From: an uncultured Halomonas sp.
GTDB lineage: Bacteria; Pseudomonadota; Gammaproteobacteria; Pseudomonadales; Halomonadaceae
Reading direction: 5' to 3'
Assembly: GCF_947493865.1 (NCBI RefSeq)
Contig: NZ_CANLTC010000004.1
Coordinates: 230,999-294,998, forward strand
Length of the DNA stretch: 64,000 bases
Part shown: positions 18,816-26,608 of the stretch, piece by piece
How the letters are laid out: the number at the start of each line of letters is the position of its first letter
How positions within the stretch are numbered: the first letter of the stretch is position 1
Position numbers and translations under genes: made by a program
Notes under the pieces: model-generated
Seen by the model: only the letters and a program-made list of their open reading frames with translations
Database searches by the model: none
Told to the model about the DNA's origin: nothing

Positions 18816-18860
18816 TGGTGGGCCCAGCAGGACTCGAACCTGCGACCAAGGGATTATAAG
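18816..18860 (-). tRNA. 3' fragment of a tRNA gene, probable attachment site
   Basis: Read on the minus strand, the fragment contains a perfect T arm (GCAGG, loop TTCGAGT, CCTGC), the acceptor 3' strand TGGGCCC, discriminator A and CCA, preceded by ATAATCCCTTGGTC, which fits the anticodon-loop 3' side and variable loop of a CAU-type tRNA (Ile2 or Met). The 5' half is missing: upstream bases cannot pair with the anticodon stem 3' strand and no D arm follows. A tRNA 3' end truncated at the anticodon loop is the typical scar of tyrosine-integrase insertion. Its direction implies that the inserted DNA lies to the right. Confidence 0.75.
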
Positions 18861-19168
18861 TGCAATTTTGCTAATTTAAGGATCATCTTGAGTTATTTTG
18901 GAGCACATAATTGCACATCCTAGACCCAGCATTTCTTGGCGCACTAGACATTAGTTCTACTTCAATACTTAGTCGTCTCTCATCCATAGCCTAACCCTTT
19001 CATAGCAGTGACTTGCGCTTCTTCTTCCTAACCCGATAAAGCTTCACCTCCTCAGATACCAGGAGTCCCGTGTTGACAGCACTACTCGAGGCTCCCTACT
19101 ATCGACCAATTCGTGAAACACGATACCGCATAGCAAAACAATAAGGCTCAATGAGCCGAGGAGACCCG
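18861..19168. other. non-coding island edge
   Basis: No gene is visible between the tRNA remnant and the first TAXI gene. The left part is AT-rich and has short repeats such as TGCAATTTTGC and GCACATAATTGCAC, which could be remains of attachment-site arms. The right part holds the promoter and operator-like site listed separately. No integrase fragment is recognisable. Confidence 0.5.
19073..19138 (+). promoter_or_regulatory. promoter and operator-like site for the TAXI-TRAP operon
   Basis: A consensus -35 box TTGACA (19073-19078) is separated by 18 bp from TACTAT (19097-19102). About 20 bp downstream, 19123-19138 reads on the minus strand TTTTGCTATGCGGTAT, which matches 12 of 16 positions of the operator-like sequence at 39,533 (TTTTGCTATACGAAAC). 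A repressor bound there would block transcription of the transporter genes. Confidence 0.55.
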
Positions 19169-20332
19169 ATGTATCGACTAGCCCGTCACGTACTGTTTAC
19201 CTACGTTCCACTTACCCTTGTCCTCTCGGGAGCCGCCCTCGCCAAGGAGGTCGAACTTCCCAATACCATGGCTTGGACCGCCTACGGCACCAATTCGAGT
19301 GGCTATGCCCAGGCCGTGGCTATCGGTGGCATGCTGCAGGAGCAGTACGATACCTCCGTCCGGGTACTGCCTGGCGATAATGACGTGTCACGCATGACAC
19401 CGCTGAGAACCGGTCGCGTCGACCTGTGCGCCTGCGGTATCGCCAGCTATTACGGGGCCGAGGGCGTTCTGATGTTCGCTCATCCCGAGTGGGGCCCACA
19501 GCCTCTGCGCGTATTGTCCACCTCCACTGCCTCTTTCGGTCTATCGCTGGCCGTAGCCGGGGATCTGGACGTCAAGACGCCAGCGGACCTGAAAGGCAAA
19601 CGCATCGCCTACATCCGCGGAGATGACGCGCTCAACAAGGGCACCGAAGCCTATCTCGCCTTCGGTGGCCTGACCTGGGACGACGTTGAGCGGGTCGATT
19701 ATCCGGGGTATGCGCGATCGTTCGACGGCATCATTTCCGGCGAGGCGGATGCCTCCTTTACCACCACCGTGACGCCACCGGCCCAACAGCTGGCTAGCAG
19801 CCCTCGCGGCATCAGCTGGCCGGAGCTGGATCCGGACGACGAAGCCGCCTGGAAGCGCATGCAAGAAGTCGCGCCCTACTTCCAGCCCCATAAAGTGACC
19901 TCCGGTGCCGGCGACGTCTCCACCGAGAATCCGGTCAACAGTGCCAGTTACCCATACCCCATCATCGTCGCCAATGCCGATCTGAAGGATGCGACCGCCT
20001 ATGGCTTGATCAAGGCGCTTCAGGATAACTACGACAGCTACAAGGATAACGCCCCGGGCGCGGCAGGCTACGCGCTGGAAAACCAGGACCTGACCTGGGT
20101 CATTCCTTTCCATGAGGCAGTTGTCGACTATTACAAGGAAACCGGCGTCTGGACCGAGGAGATGCAGGCGCATCAAGACAAGTTGGTCGAGCGTCAGAAC
20201 CTGCTGCTCGATACCTGGAAAACGTTTACCTCAGGCGACACCCCTGAAGACGAAGACGCCTTCCGCGACGCCTGGATGCAGACCCGCGCTTCGGCCCTTC
20301 GTGATGCTGGCTTCGAGCCTATCTTCGAGTAG
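19169..20332 (+). CDS. TAXI-family TRAP substrate-binding protein 1
   Basis: A periplasmic binding protein of the TAXI group that captures a substrate for the TRAP permease encoded next. A signal peptide is clear (LFTYVPLTLVLSGAALA, cleavage before KEVE). Typical TAXI motifs follow: WTAYGTNSSGYAQ, RMTPLRTGRVDLCACGIASYYG, LKGKRIAYIRGDDALN and SYPYPIIVANADL. Start is ATG 19169 with GAGGAG five bases upstream; an ATG 18 bases earlier is less well placed. It is a close paralogue of the third gene of the operon. A 9-bp hairpin lies after the gene. Confidence 0.92.
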   Translation: MYRLARHVLFTYVPLTLVLSGAALAKEVELPNTMAWTAYGTNSSGYAQAVAIGGMLQEQYDTSVRVLPGDNDVSRMTPLRTGRVDLCACGIASYYGAEGVLMFAHPEWGPQPLRVLSTSTASFGLSLAVAGDLDVKTPADLKGKRIAYIRGDDALNKGTEAYLAFGGLTWDDVERVDYPGYARSFDGIISGEADASFTTTVTPPAQQLASSPRGISWPELDPDDEAAWKRMQEVAPYFQPHKVTSGAGDVSTENPVNSASYPYPIIVANADLKDATAYGLIKALQDNYDSYKDNAPGAAGYALENQDLTWVIPFHEAVVDYYKETGVWTEEMQAHQDKLVERQNLLLDTWKTFTSGDTPEDEDAFRDAWMQTRASALRDAGFEPIFE

Positions 20333-20340
20333 TTCCTGTC

Positions 20341-20364
20341 GGCGTCCACTTTAGGGTGGGCGCC
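20341..20364 (+). other. intercistronic hairpin after the first binding-protein gene
   Basis: GGCGTCCAC and GTGGGCGCC form a 9-bp stem with one G-U pair and a 6-nt loop. There is no T-run, so it probably stabilises the upstream mRNA or attenuates readthrough, giving more binding protein than permease. Confidence 0.5.
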
Positions 20365-20399
20365 AGCCATTCTGCCACGCCCAATACCCGGATCACGCC

Positions 20400-22409
20400 A
20401 TGAATCAGGCCAGTCAACAAGAGGACGTCGGCGCCGCAAAAGAGCAGGTATCACGAGTGCGGTCCCTGCCCCACGCGCTGCGCTGGCTTCCCGGCACCGT
20501 CACCGTCCTGCTCACCTTGATGACGCTGGACTATCTTTTTAACCTAGGCTGGCTGACCTTCGTCACGGGCCTGGAGACACAGTTCTATTACGCCGTGGTG
20601 GCCCTGCTGCTGCCATTGGTCTTTCTGCTCTGGCCGATGTCTCCCTCGGGGCAAAGCAAGCCGGTGCCTTGGTACGACTACTTACTGTTTATCGTGGCCG
20701 GCATCGTCGGCGGCTATTTCGTTTTCCAAGCCGAATCGATTCTCGAACGCGGCTGGGCCTTCGCCGCTCCTGAGCCTGCTGTGTGGTTCAGCTACGCCTA
20801 TTGGCTGCTGATCCTCGAGGCCGCACGTCGCGCCGGGGGTTGGCCCATCGCCTTGATCGTGGCGCTATTCTCCTGCTACCCGATGGTTGCCGACATCATG
20901 CCGGGACCGATCCAGGCATTCCCGTCGACACTCGAGCAGACCGCGACCTACCACACCATGAGCACCGAAAGCATCATGGGTGTGCCGCTTCAGGCCTTTG
21001 CGAGCCTGGTAATAGGCTTTCTCATCTTTGGGGTGGTTCTGCAGAAGACAGGGGGTGGGGCCTTCTTCATCAATCTCGCCTTCGCCCTACTGGGCCATGT
21101 TCGCGGTGGGCCCGCCAAGGTATCGATCTTCGCCAGCGGCCTGATGGGTTCGATGAGTGGCAGCGTGATCACCAATGTGCTGACCACCGGGGTGCTGTCG
21201 ATTCCCGCCATGCGTCGCATCGGCATGAGCCGTTCATTCGCGGGCGGCGTGGAAGCCTGCGCCTCCACCGGCGGGGTGCTGATGCCACCGGTGATGGGCG
21301 CCACCGCCTTCATCATGGCGATGTTCCTTGACGTCCCCTATGCCGCCGTGGCACTGGCCGCCGTGATCCCGTCGGTGCTGTACTTCCTGGGCTTGTTCAT
21401 TCAGATCGACGCCTATGCCGCCCGCAATGACATCAAGGGTTTACCAAAGCTCGAACTGCCCTCTATCAAGCAAACCCTGAAAGAGGGCTGGTACTTTATA
21501 TTCGTCTTCGTGCTTCTGGTTTGGATGCTATTGGTAATGCAACGCGAGGCGGTAGCGCCATTCTATGCCACCGCCCTGTTACTGGTGATGAATCAATTCT
21601 CCAAATCGCATCGCTGGGGCTTGAAGCACGTCACCGACACTCTCGGCTCCGCCGCCAAGTTGTTCGCCGAACTGATCGCCATTCTCGCCGGTGTCGGCAT
21701 GCTGGTAGGAGCGCTGTCGATGACCGGCTTGTCCGGCACCATCGCCAATGATTTCATTCATCTAGCAGGCGGCAGTGTGCCACTACTCCTGATCATGGGC
21801 GCGCTGACAAGCTTCGTGCTGGGTATCGGGATGACTGTGACCGCCGCCTATATCTTCCTGGCGGTGGCCCTAGCGCCGGCACTGACCCAAGGTGGTGGCC
21901 TCGACCCCATGGCTGTGCACATGTTCATCCTCTACTGGGGCATGCTCAGTTTCATCACACCACCGGTGGCCCTGGGGGCCTTCGCCGCCGCCACCGTAGC
22001 TGGCGCACGGCCGATGGAAACCGGCCTGCAGGCCATGCGCCTGGGCAGCGTAATCTATTTCATCCCCTTCATGTTCGTGCTCAATCCAGCGCTGATCATG
22101 CAGGGCAGCCCTGTCGGTATCATTCTGGTGTTCTGTCAGGCGGTGCTTGGCATCGTGCTGTTCGCCTCGGCCATGCAGGGCTACCTGATCGGGGTGGGGC
22201 GTCTCGGTCATACCCCCGCCATGGAAGTGATCATTCGTACATTGGTGCTGATTGCCGGCTTCTGTGTCGCGCTGCCCGGCGGCGAACCAATCCCCTTCAG
22301 CAACCTGGAGCTGCTCAGCGTCGGGCTGGCCACTGGCATACCGGCAATACTGCTCGCCCGCTGGAGTCAACATCGGGCCCTTCCACGTAATGGCGTAACG
22401 CCACACTGA
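20400..22409 (+). CDS. fused TRAP transporter permease (DctQM type)
   Basis: A 669-residue integral membrane protein with about four N-terminal helices (small-subunit part, to about residue 130) joined to a large DctM-type part. The large part shows the TRAP signatures GGGAFFINLAFALLGHVRGGPAKVS, GLMGSMSGSVITNVLTTG and CASTGGVLMPPVMGATAFIMA, and near the end FITPPVALGAFAAATVAG. It uses an ion gradient to import the substrate delivered by TAXI proteins; in a halophile Na+ is likely. It is flanked on both sides by TAXI genes. Confidence 0.93.
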   Translation: MNQASQQEDVGAAKEQVSRVRSLPHALRWLPGTVTVLLTLMTLDYLFNLGWLTFVTGLETQFYYAVVALLLPLVFLLWPMSPSGQSKPVPWYDYLLFIVAGIVGGYFVFQAESILERGWAFAAPEPAVWFSYAYWLLILEAARRAGGWPIALIVALFSCYPMVADIMPGPIQAFPSTLEQTATYHTMSTESIMGVPLQAFASLVIGFLIFGVVLQKTGGGAFFINLAFALLGHVRGGPAKVSIFASGLMGSMSGSVITNVLTTGVLSIPAMRRIGMSRSFAGGVEACASTGGVLMPPVMGATAFIMAMFLDVPYAAVALAAVIPSVLYFLGLFIQIDAYAARNDIKGLPKLELPSIKQTLKEGWYFIFVFVLLVWMLLVMQREAVAPFYATALLLVMNQFSKSHRWGLKHVTDTLGSAAKLFAELIAILAGVGMLVGALSMTGLSGTIANDFIHLAGGSVPLLLIMGALTSFVLGIGMTVTAAYIFLAVALAPALTQGGGLDPMAVHMFILYWGMLSFITPPVALGAFAAATVAGARPMETGLQAMRLGSVIYFIPFMFVLNPALIMQGSPVGIILVFCQAVLGIVLFASAMQGYLIGVGRLGHTPAMEVIIRTLVLIAGFCVALPGGEPIPFSNLELLSVGLATGIPAILLARWSQHRALPRNGVTPH

Positions 22410-22417
22410 CCTCAACT

Positions 22418-22446
22418 GGTGCCGAGCATACGCGTTCGGCGCCTTT
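22418..22446 (+). other. hairpin between permease and second binding-protein gene
   Basis: GGTGCCGA and TCGGCGCC form an 8-bp stem (one G-U) with a 10-nt loop, followed by only three T. It is a weak attenuator or mRNA-stabilising structure ahead of the second TAXI gene. Confidence 0.4.
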
Positions 22447-22471
22447 CAACAACAATACTCAGGAGTCCTCC

Positions 22472-23617
22472 ATGCCACGTCAGATTCATCTACCCCTTGC
22501 GACCGGTGCGCTGTTCGGCGCCCTCGCAATCACCCCGCTGACCAATGCCGAGATGCCCGAAACGCTGAACTGGACCGCCTACGGCACCGGCACCAGCGGG
22601 CATGCCCAGATCATGGCTATCGGCCAAATCATTCAGCAGCGCAGCGGCACCCAGTTTCGGGTCATTCCCGGTGAGAACGACATCTTGCGCATGACGCCGC
22701 TGAAGACCGGTCGCGTCGATCTTTGCGCCTGCGGTATCGCCAGTTATTACGGTTCCGAAGGAGTGATGATGTTCGCCGGTCCTGATTGGGGGCCGCAGCC
22801 AATTCGGGTGATCAGCACCTCCGTGGCCTCGTTCGGACTGGGCATGGCGGTGGCCGGAGATGTAAAGGTCGACACCCCGGCTGATCTAAGAGGCAAGCGG
22901 GTCGCCTATATTCGTGGCGACGATGCTCTCAACAAGGCCGCCGAAGCCTATCTGGCCTTCGGAGGTCTGGACTGGGGCGATGTCGAGCAGATCACCTTCC
23001 CGGGGTATAACAGTGCCTTCGACGGCATCATAAGCGGGCGTGCCGATGCCGCGATCACTACGACCGTGACCCCCGCCGCCCAGCGCCTGGCGGCCAGTCC
23101 GCGCGGCATACAGTGGCCCCAACTGCCACGCGACGATCGCGCCGCCTGGGAACGCATGGAGGCTGTCGCCCCCTACTTCCAACCTCATGAGGTCACCGCC
23201 GGTGCCGGCATCCCCGAGGGCGGTTACCACAGCGCCAGCTATCCCTATCCAATCATGGTCGCCAACGCCGATCTGAAGTACGACACTGCCTATGGCCTGA
23301 TCAAGACCTTGGTCGAGGATTATGATCGCTACAAGGATGCCGCACCTGGCGCAGCCGGCTACGCCGTCGAGAATCAGAACATGACCTGGGTCATCCCATT
23401 TCATGAAGCGGTTGTCGATTACTATCGCGAGGCAGGCATCTGGACTGAAAAAATGCAGGCGCACCAAGATCAACTGCTGAAGCGCCAACAGCTGCTCACC
23501 GAGACCTGGGGCGACTACGTCACCTCGGCACCAGACGATGAGAAAGCCTTCCGTCAGGGCTGGATGGAGGCCCGCGCCCAAGCTCTGAAAGAAGCAGGTA
23601 TGCAGCCGGTCTTCTGA
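22472..23617 (+). CDS. TAXI-family TRAP substrate-binding protein 2
   Basis: A second periplasmic TAXI protein, 381 residues, with a signal peptide ending near TNA-EMPE. It matches the first TAXI protein along its whole length (about two thirds identical by eye: RMTPLKTGRVDLCACGIASYYG, RGKRVAYIRGDDALNKAAEAYLAFGG, NMTWVIPFHEAVVDYYREAG). GGAG lies six bases before ATG 22472. Two receptors for one permease suggest either two related substrates or two affinities. A terminator follows 24 bp after the stop. Confidence 0.92.
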   Translation: MPRQIHLPLATGALFGALAITPLTNAEMPETLNWTAYGTGTSGHAQIMAIGQIIQQRSGTQFRVIPGENDILRMTPLKTGRVDLCACGIASYYGSEGVMMFAGPDWGPQPIRVISTSVASFGLGMAVAGDVKVDTPADLRGKRVAYIRGDDALNKAAEAYLAFGGLDWGDVEQITFPGYNSAFDGIISGRADAAITTTVTPAAQRLAASPRGIQWPQLPRDDRAAWERMEAVAPYFQPHEVTAGAGIPEGGYHSASYPYPIMVANADLKYDTAYGLIKTLVEDYDRYKDAAPGAAGYAVENQNMTWVIPFHEAVVDYYREAGIWTEKMQAHQDQLLKRQQLLTETWGDYVTSAPDDEKAFRQGWMEARAQALKEAGMQPVF

Positions 23618-23641
23618 ATCACTGGTTGATTAACTTTCATC

Positions 23642-23669
23642 GGCCACCTCTTGGTGGCCCTCTTGTTCT
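23642..23669 (+). terminator. terminator of the TAXI-TRAP operon
   Basis: GGCCACC, a 4-nt loop and GGTGGCC form a perfect 7-bp stem, followed by a pyrimidine-rich tail CTCTTGTTCT. Confidence 0.65.
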
Positions 23670-23687
23670 ACCTTCACTGCCTGACAA

Positions 23688-23703
23688 TTTTGCTTTGCGA
23701 AAC
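23688..23703 (+). promoter_or_regulatory. operator-like site upstream of the crotonase operon
   Basis: The sequence TTTTGCTTTGCGAAAC matches 14 of 16 positions of the site at 39,533. It lies between the TAXI operon terminator and the crotonase-like gene, about 80 bp before its start. It is one of a family of similar sites within the catabolic cluster and is a candidate target of the IclR regulator at 42,468. Confidence 0.5.
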
Positions 23704-23781
23704 ACAGTTTCAAAATACTTGACCGCTCTCACCCATCACCGCATCATGGTTTTCAACTTCCGCCCTACGGAGATGTTTCGG

Positions 23782-25377
23782 ATGTCAGACAACCAGCCTG
23801 ATAGCGCCTCTTCACCCGTTAGCTATAGCCGTCAACAGCGCGTCGGGGTGATTCGCATCGACAATCCACCGGTCAACGCGCTGGGTCAGGCCGTGCGCGA
23901 GGGACTGCTGGATGCCCTCGAGCGTGCCTTGGACGATCGTGACGCCGAGGTCGTTGTGCTGATGGCCGCCGGTCGGACGTTCATCGCCGGTGCGGACATT
24001 CGTGAGTTCGGCAAGCCTCCTCAGACACCGCTATTGCCCGAGGTGATCGCCGCGCTGGAGGCGAGCAATAAGCCATTGATCGCCGTACTGCACGGCACTG
24101 CCCTCGGCGGAGGTTTGGAGGTGGCGCTGGGCTGTCATCTGCGCGTTGCCCTAGAGAGGACTCAGGTCGGCCTGCCCGAGGTCAAGCTTGGCCTATTGCC
24201 CGGCGCCGGCGGCACCCAGCGCCTGCCGCGGCTGGCGGGTGTCGAGTGTGCCCTGGACATGATTACCAGCGGTCGTTTCGTCGCTGCCGAAGAGGCCCAG
24301 AGACTGGGCATCGTCGACGTAGTGATGACCGGCGCCGACCCGCTAGTTGCGGGCCTGGCCGCCGCCGAGCGGCTGCTGCAAGGTCACTACGTGCCGCGTG
24401 TCAGCGGCGAGCTTCCCGCGCCGACGGCTGATCCAGAAGCCTGCGAGCGCTACCGGCAACGCCTGGCCGACGAGGTGCCTTATCTGTTCTCGCCGTTTCG
24501 CATCGTTGACGCCGTGGAGGCCGCCACCCGCCTGTCCTTCGCCGAGGGAGTCAAGCATGAGCGCGAGCTGTTCACCGAATGCATGAACTCTCCCCAGCGC
24601 GCCGGCCTGATTCACGTCTTCTTCGCCAACCGAGGCACCCACAAAGTGCCAGATGCCGAGAGCGATGCACCGTTTACCACCCTGGGGCTGGTCGGCCATC
24701 ATCCGCTGTTCGATGCCTTGGCCAAGAATGCTGACAAGGCCGGCGTGCGTCTGGTAAATCTCGAGATAGCGACCGACAACGATATCCAAGCCTGCCTGAT
24801 TTCGCCCGAGATCGAGACTTCCCGACGCCAGGCGCTGATGGATACGTTGCCTGCCGATACTCCACGGATCGATGTCGCCATGCCGTCAAGTCTCCCAAGC
24901 GATGCCGGTGACGCCACCCTGGTACTTTCCCCGCGTGATGCAATGCTGCCGATCTGCGAACTGGTCGATTACACGAACAACCCAGCCTTGACTCAGGCGC
25001 TGGCCAATACGCTCAAGAAGCTCAAGCGCCAGGTAGTGGTTACTCGTCACGGAAGCGCCATCACCGCACTTGAAAAGGCACTGTCAGATGTCATCGCCGG
25101 TGATCCCGAAGCCAGCCGACTCAAGGCCGCCTGGCAGGCCTATGGGTGGGATCTTTCCCCTTGGCTCACGAAGGGCAATGATCGCGTCGAGCTCGATAAT
25201 ACGGATGCCGAACACTATCGCCGTCCGCTTGATCTTGCCTGGCAGCAGGCCGCTCAGACACTCTCGACGAACGGTCATGTGCACCGCGACAGCGATATCG
25301 ATGTACTGGCGACTCAAGCCTTCGGCTATCCGCCCCACCTGGGTGGTCCCGCGTTTCGCAGTTCGGTGTCTCGCTGA
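23782..25377 (+). CDS. FadB-like enoyl-CoA hydratase with vestigial dehydrogenase half
   Basis: The N-terminal crotonase domain looks active: AGADIREFG oxyanion region (69-77), and both catalytic glutamates in GGGLE (Glu113) and LPEVKLG (Glu133), 20 residues apart as in FadB. The FadB linker follows (FSPFRIVDAVEAA, AGLIHVFFANRGTHKVP). The dehydrogenase half is degenerate: GLVGHHPLFDAL (302-313) replaces the NAD-binding GxGxxG, and the catalytic His of the HFFNPV motif is absent (SPRDAMLP). Only SDIDV and GYPPHLGGPA near the end recall the normal C terminus. Total 531 residues against about 700. Start ATG 23782 has GGAG nine bases upstream; earlier in-frame ATGs lack a good site. It heads the two acyl-CoA dehydrogenase genes. 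Confidence 0.85.
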   Translation: MSDNQPDSASSPVSYSRQQRVGVIRIDNPPVNALGQAVREGLLDALERALDDRDAEVVVLMAAGRTFIAGADIREFGKPPQTPLLPEVIAALEASNKPLIAVLHGTALGGGLEVALGCHLRVALERTQVGLPEVKLGLLPGAGGTQRLPRLAGVECALDMITSGRFVAAEEAQRLGIVDVVMTGADPLVAGLAAAERLLQGHYVPRVSGELPAPTADPEACERYRQRLADEVPYLFSPFRIVDAVEAATRLSFAEGVKHERELFTECMNSPQRAGLIHVFFANRGTHKVPDAESDAPFTTLGLVGHHPLFDALAKNADKAGVRLVNLEIATDNDIQACLISPEIETSRRQALMDTLPADTPRIDVAMPSSLPSDAGDATLVLSPRDAMLPICELVDYTNNPALTQALANTLKKLKRQVVVTRHGSAITALEKALSDVIAGDPEASRLKAAWQAYGWDLSPWLTKGNDRVELDNTDAEHYRRPLDLAWQQAAQTLSTNGHVHRDSDIDVLATQAFGYPPHLGGPAFRSSVSR

Positions 25378-25402
25378 GCCGCGCTCTTTTACCGAGGTAA
25401 TC

Positions 25403-26599
25403 ATGAACCTACAGTTCACCCCAGAAGAAAACACCTTCCGCGAGAAGGTGCGTGCCTTTCTTGCCGACAAGCTACCCGACGACATTCAGCGCAAGGTTCG
25501 TCTCGGCCAACAACTCAGTGCCGAGGAGCATGTGCGCTGGCAGAACTGTCTCAGCGAACGCGGCTGGCTGGCACCCGGCTGGCCGGTGGAACATGGCGGT
25601 ACGGGCTGGAGCCCGGTCGAGAAGCATATTTTCGAGGAAGAGTGCGCCGCCGCCCATGCCCCGACGGTGGTGCCGTTCGGCGTCAACATGGTTGCCCCGG
25701 TGATCATCCGTTTTGGCAGCGATGAGCAGAAGCACCATTACCTACCACGCATTCTCAACAACGATGACTGGTGGTGTCAGGGCTATTCCGAACCGGGTGC
25801 CGGCTCCGATCTTGCCAGCCTCAAGACTCGCGCCAAGCGCGACGGCGATCACTATATCGTCAATGGGCAGAAGACCTGGACCACCCTGGGGCAGCACGCC
25901 AACATGATATTTTGCCTGGTGCGCACTGATCCTGAGGCCAAGAAACAGGCGGGCATCAGCTTCTTGCTGATCGACATGGACACCCCGGGTATCAGCGTGC
26001 GTCCGATCATCACCCTCGATGGTGCCCATGAAGTCAACGAAGTGTTCCTCGACGACGTGCGGGTGCCGGTGGCCAATCGCATCGGAGAGGAAGGCGAAGG
26101 CTGGACCTGTGCCAAGTTCCTGCTCACCCACGAGCGCACCGGTATTGCAGGTCTAGGGCACGCCAAGCAGGCCTTGCGTCACCTCAAGGACGCGGCTCGC
26201 CGCCAGACCCATCGTGGCCGCCCGCTGATCGAAACGCCAAGCTTTCGTGAACAGATCGCTCGGGTCGAACTCGAGCTGATGGCACTGGAAGTCACCAACC
26301 TGCGTGTGCTGGCTGCCGCCAGGGATGGCGGCGCCCCGGGTGCGGAGAGTTCGCTGCTCAAGATTCGCGGATCAGAACTGCGTCAACGCCTCAGCGACCT
26401 GACCCGGCGCACCCTCGGCCCCCAGGCACTGCCGTTCTTCGCCGACTTCCTCGCCGGTGATGAGGACAGCCTCGACGACGACCAGACTTTCACTGCTGCC
26501 GCGACCGCGCAGTATTTCAATCGCCGCAAGTTGTCGATCTATGGCGGCGCCAATGAAATTCAGAAGAACATCATCGCCAAGACGATTCTTGGCATGTAA
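25403..26599 (+). CDS. acyl-CoA dehydrogenase, probable catalytic subunit of a heteromer
   Basis: A 398-residue flavoprotein with the ACAD motifs CQGYSEPGAGSDLASLKT and VNGQKTWTTLGQHANMI. The usual C-terminal catalytic Glu (YEGT) is replaced by YGGANEIQKN; instead a Glu stands in LLTHERTGIAG, the position used by isovaleryl-CoA and PimC-type enzymes. The next gene, 9 bp downstream, encodes a second, divergent ACAD, so the two probably form a heteromer like PimC/PimD (pimeloyl-CoA dehydrogenase) or the FadE pairs of actinobacteria. Start is ATG 25403 after GAGG, 25 bp after the crotonase-like gene. Confidence 0.9.
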   Translation: MNLQFTPEENTFREKVRAFLADKLPDDIQRKVRLGQQLSAEEHVRWQNCLSERGWLAPGWPVEHGGTGWSPVEKHIFEEECAAAHAPTVVPFGVNMVAPVIIRFGSDEQKHHYLPRILNNDDWWCQGYSEPGAGSDLASLKTRAKRDGDHYIVNGQKTWTTLGQHANMIFCLVRTDPEAKKQAGISFLLIDMDTPGISVRPIITLDGAHEVNEVFLDDVRVPVANRIGEEGEGWTCAKFLLTHERTGIAGLGHAKQALRHLKDAARRQTHRGRPLIETPSFREQIARVELELMALEVTNLRVLAAARDGGAPGAESSLLKIRGSELRQRLSDLTRRTLGPQALPFFADFLAGDEDSLDDDQTFTAAATAQYFNRRKLSIYGGANEIQKNIIAKTILGM

Positions 26600-26608
26600 G
26601 GAGCTGGC

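Noticed and set aside
18816..18860. Intact functional tRNA gene
   Set aside because: The 5' acceptor strand, D arm and anticodon stem partner are missing.
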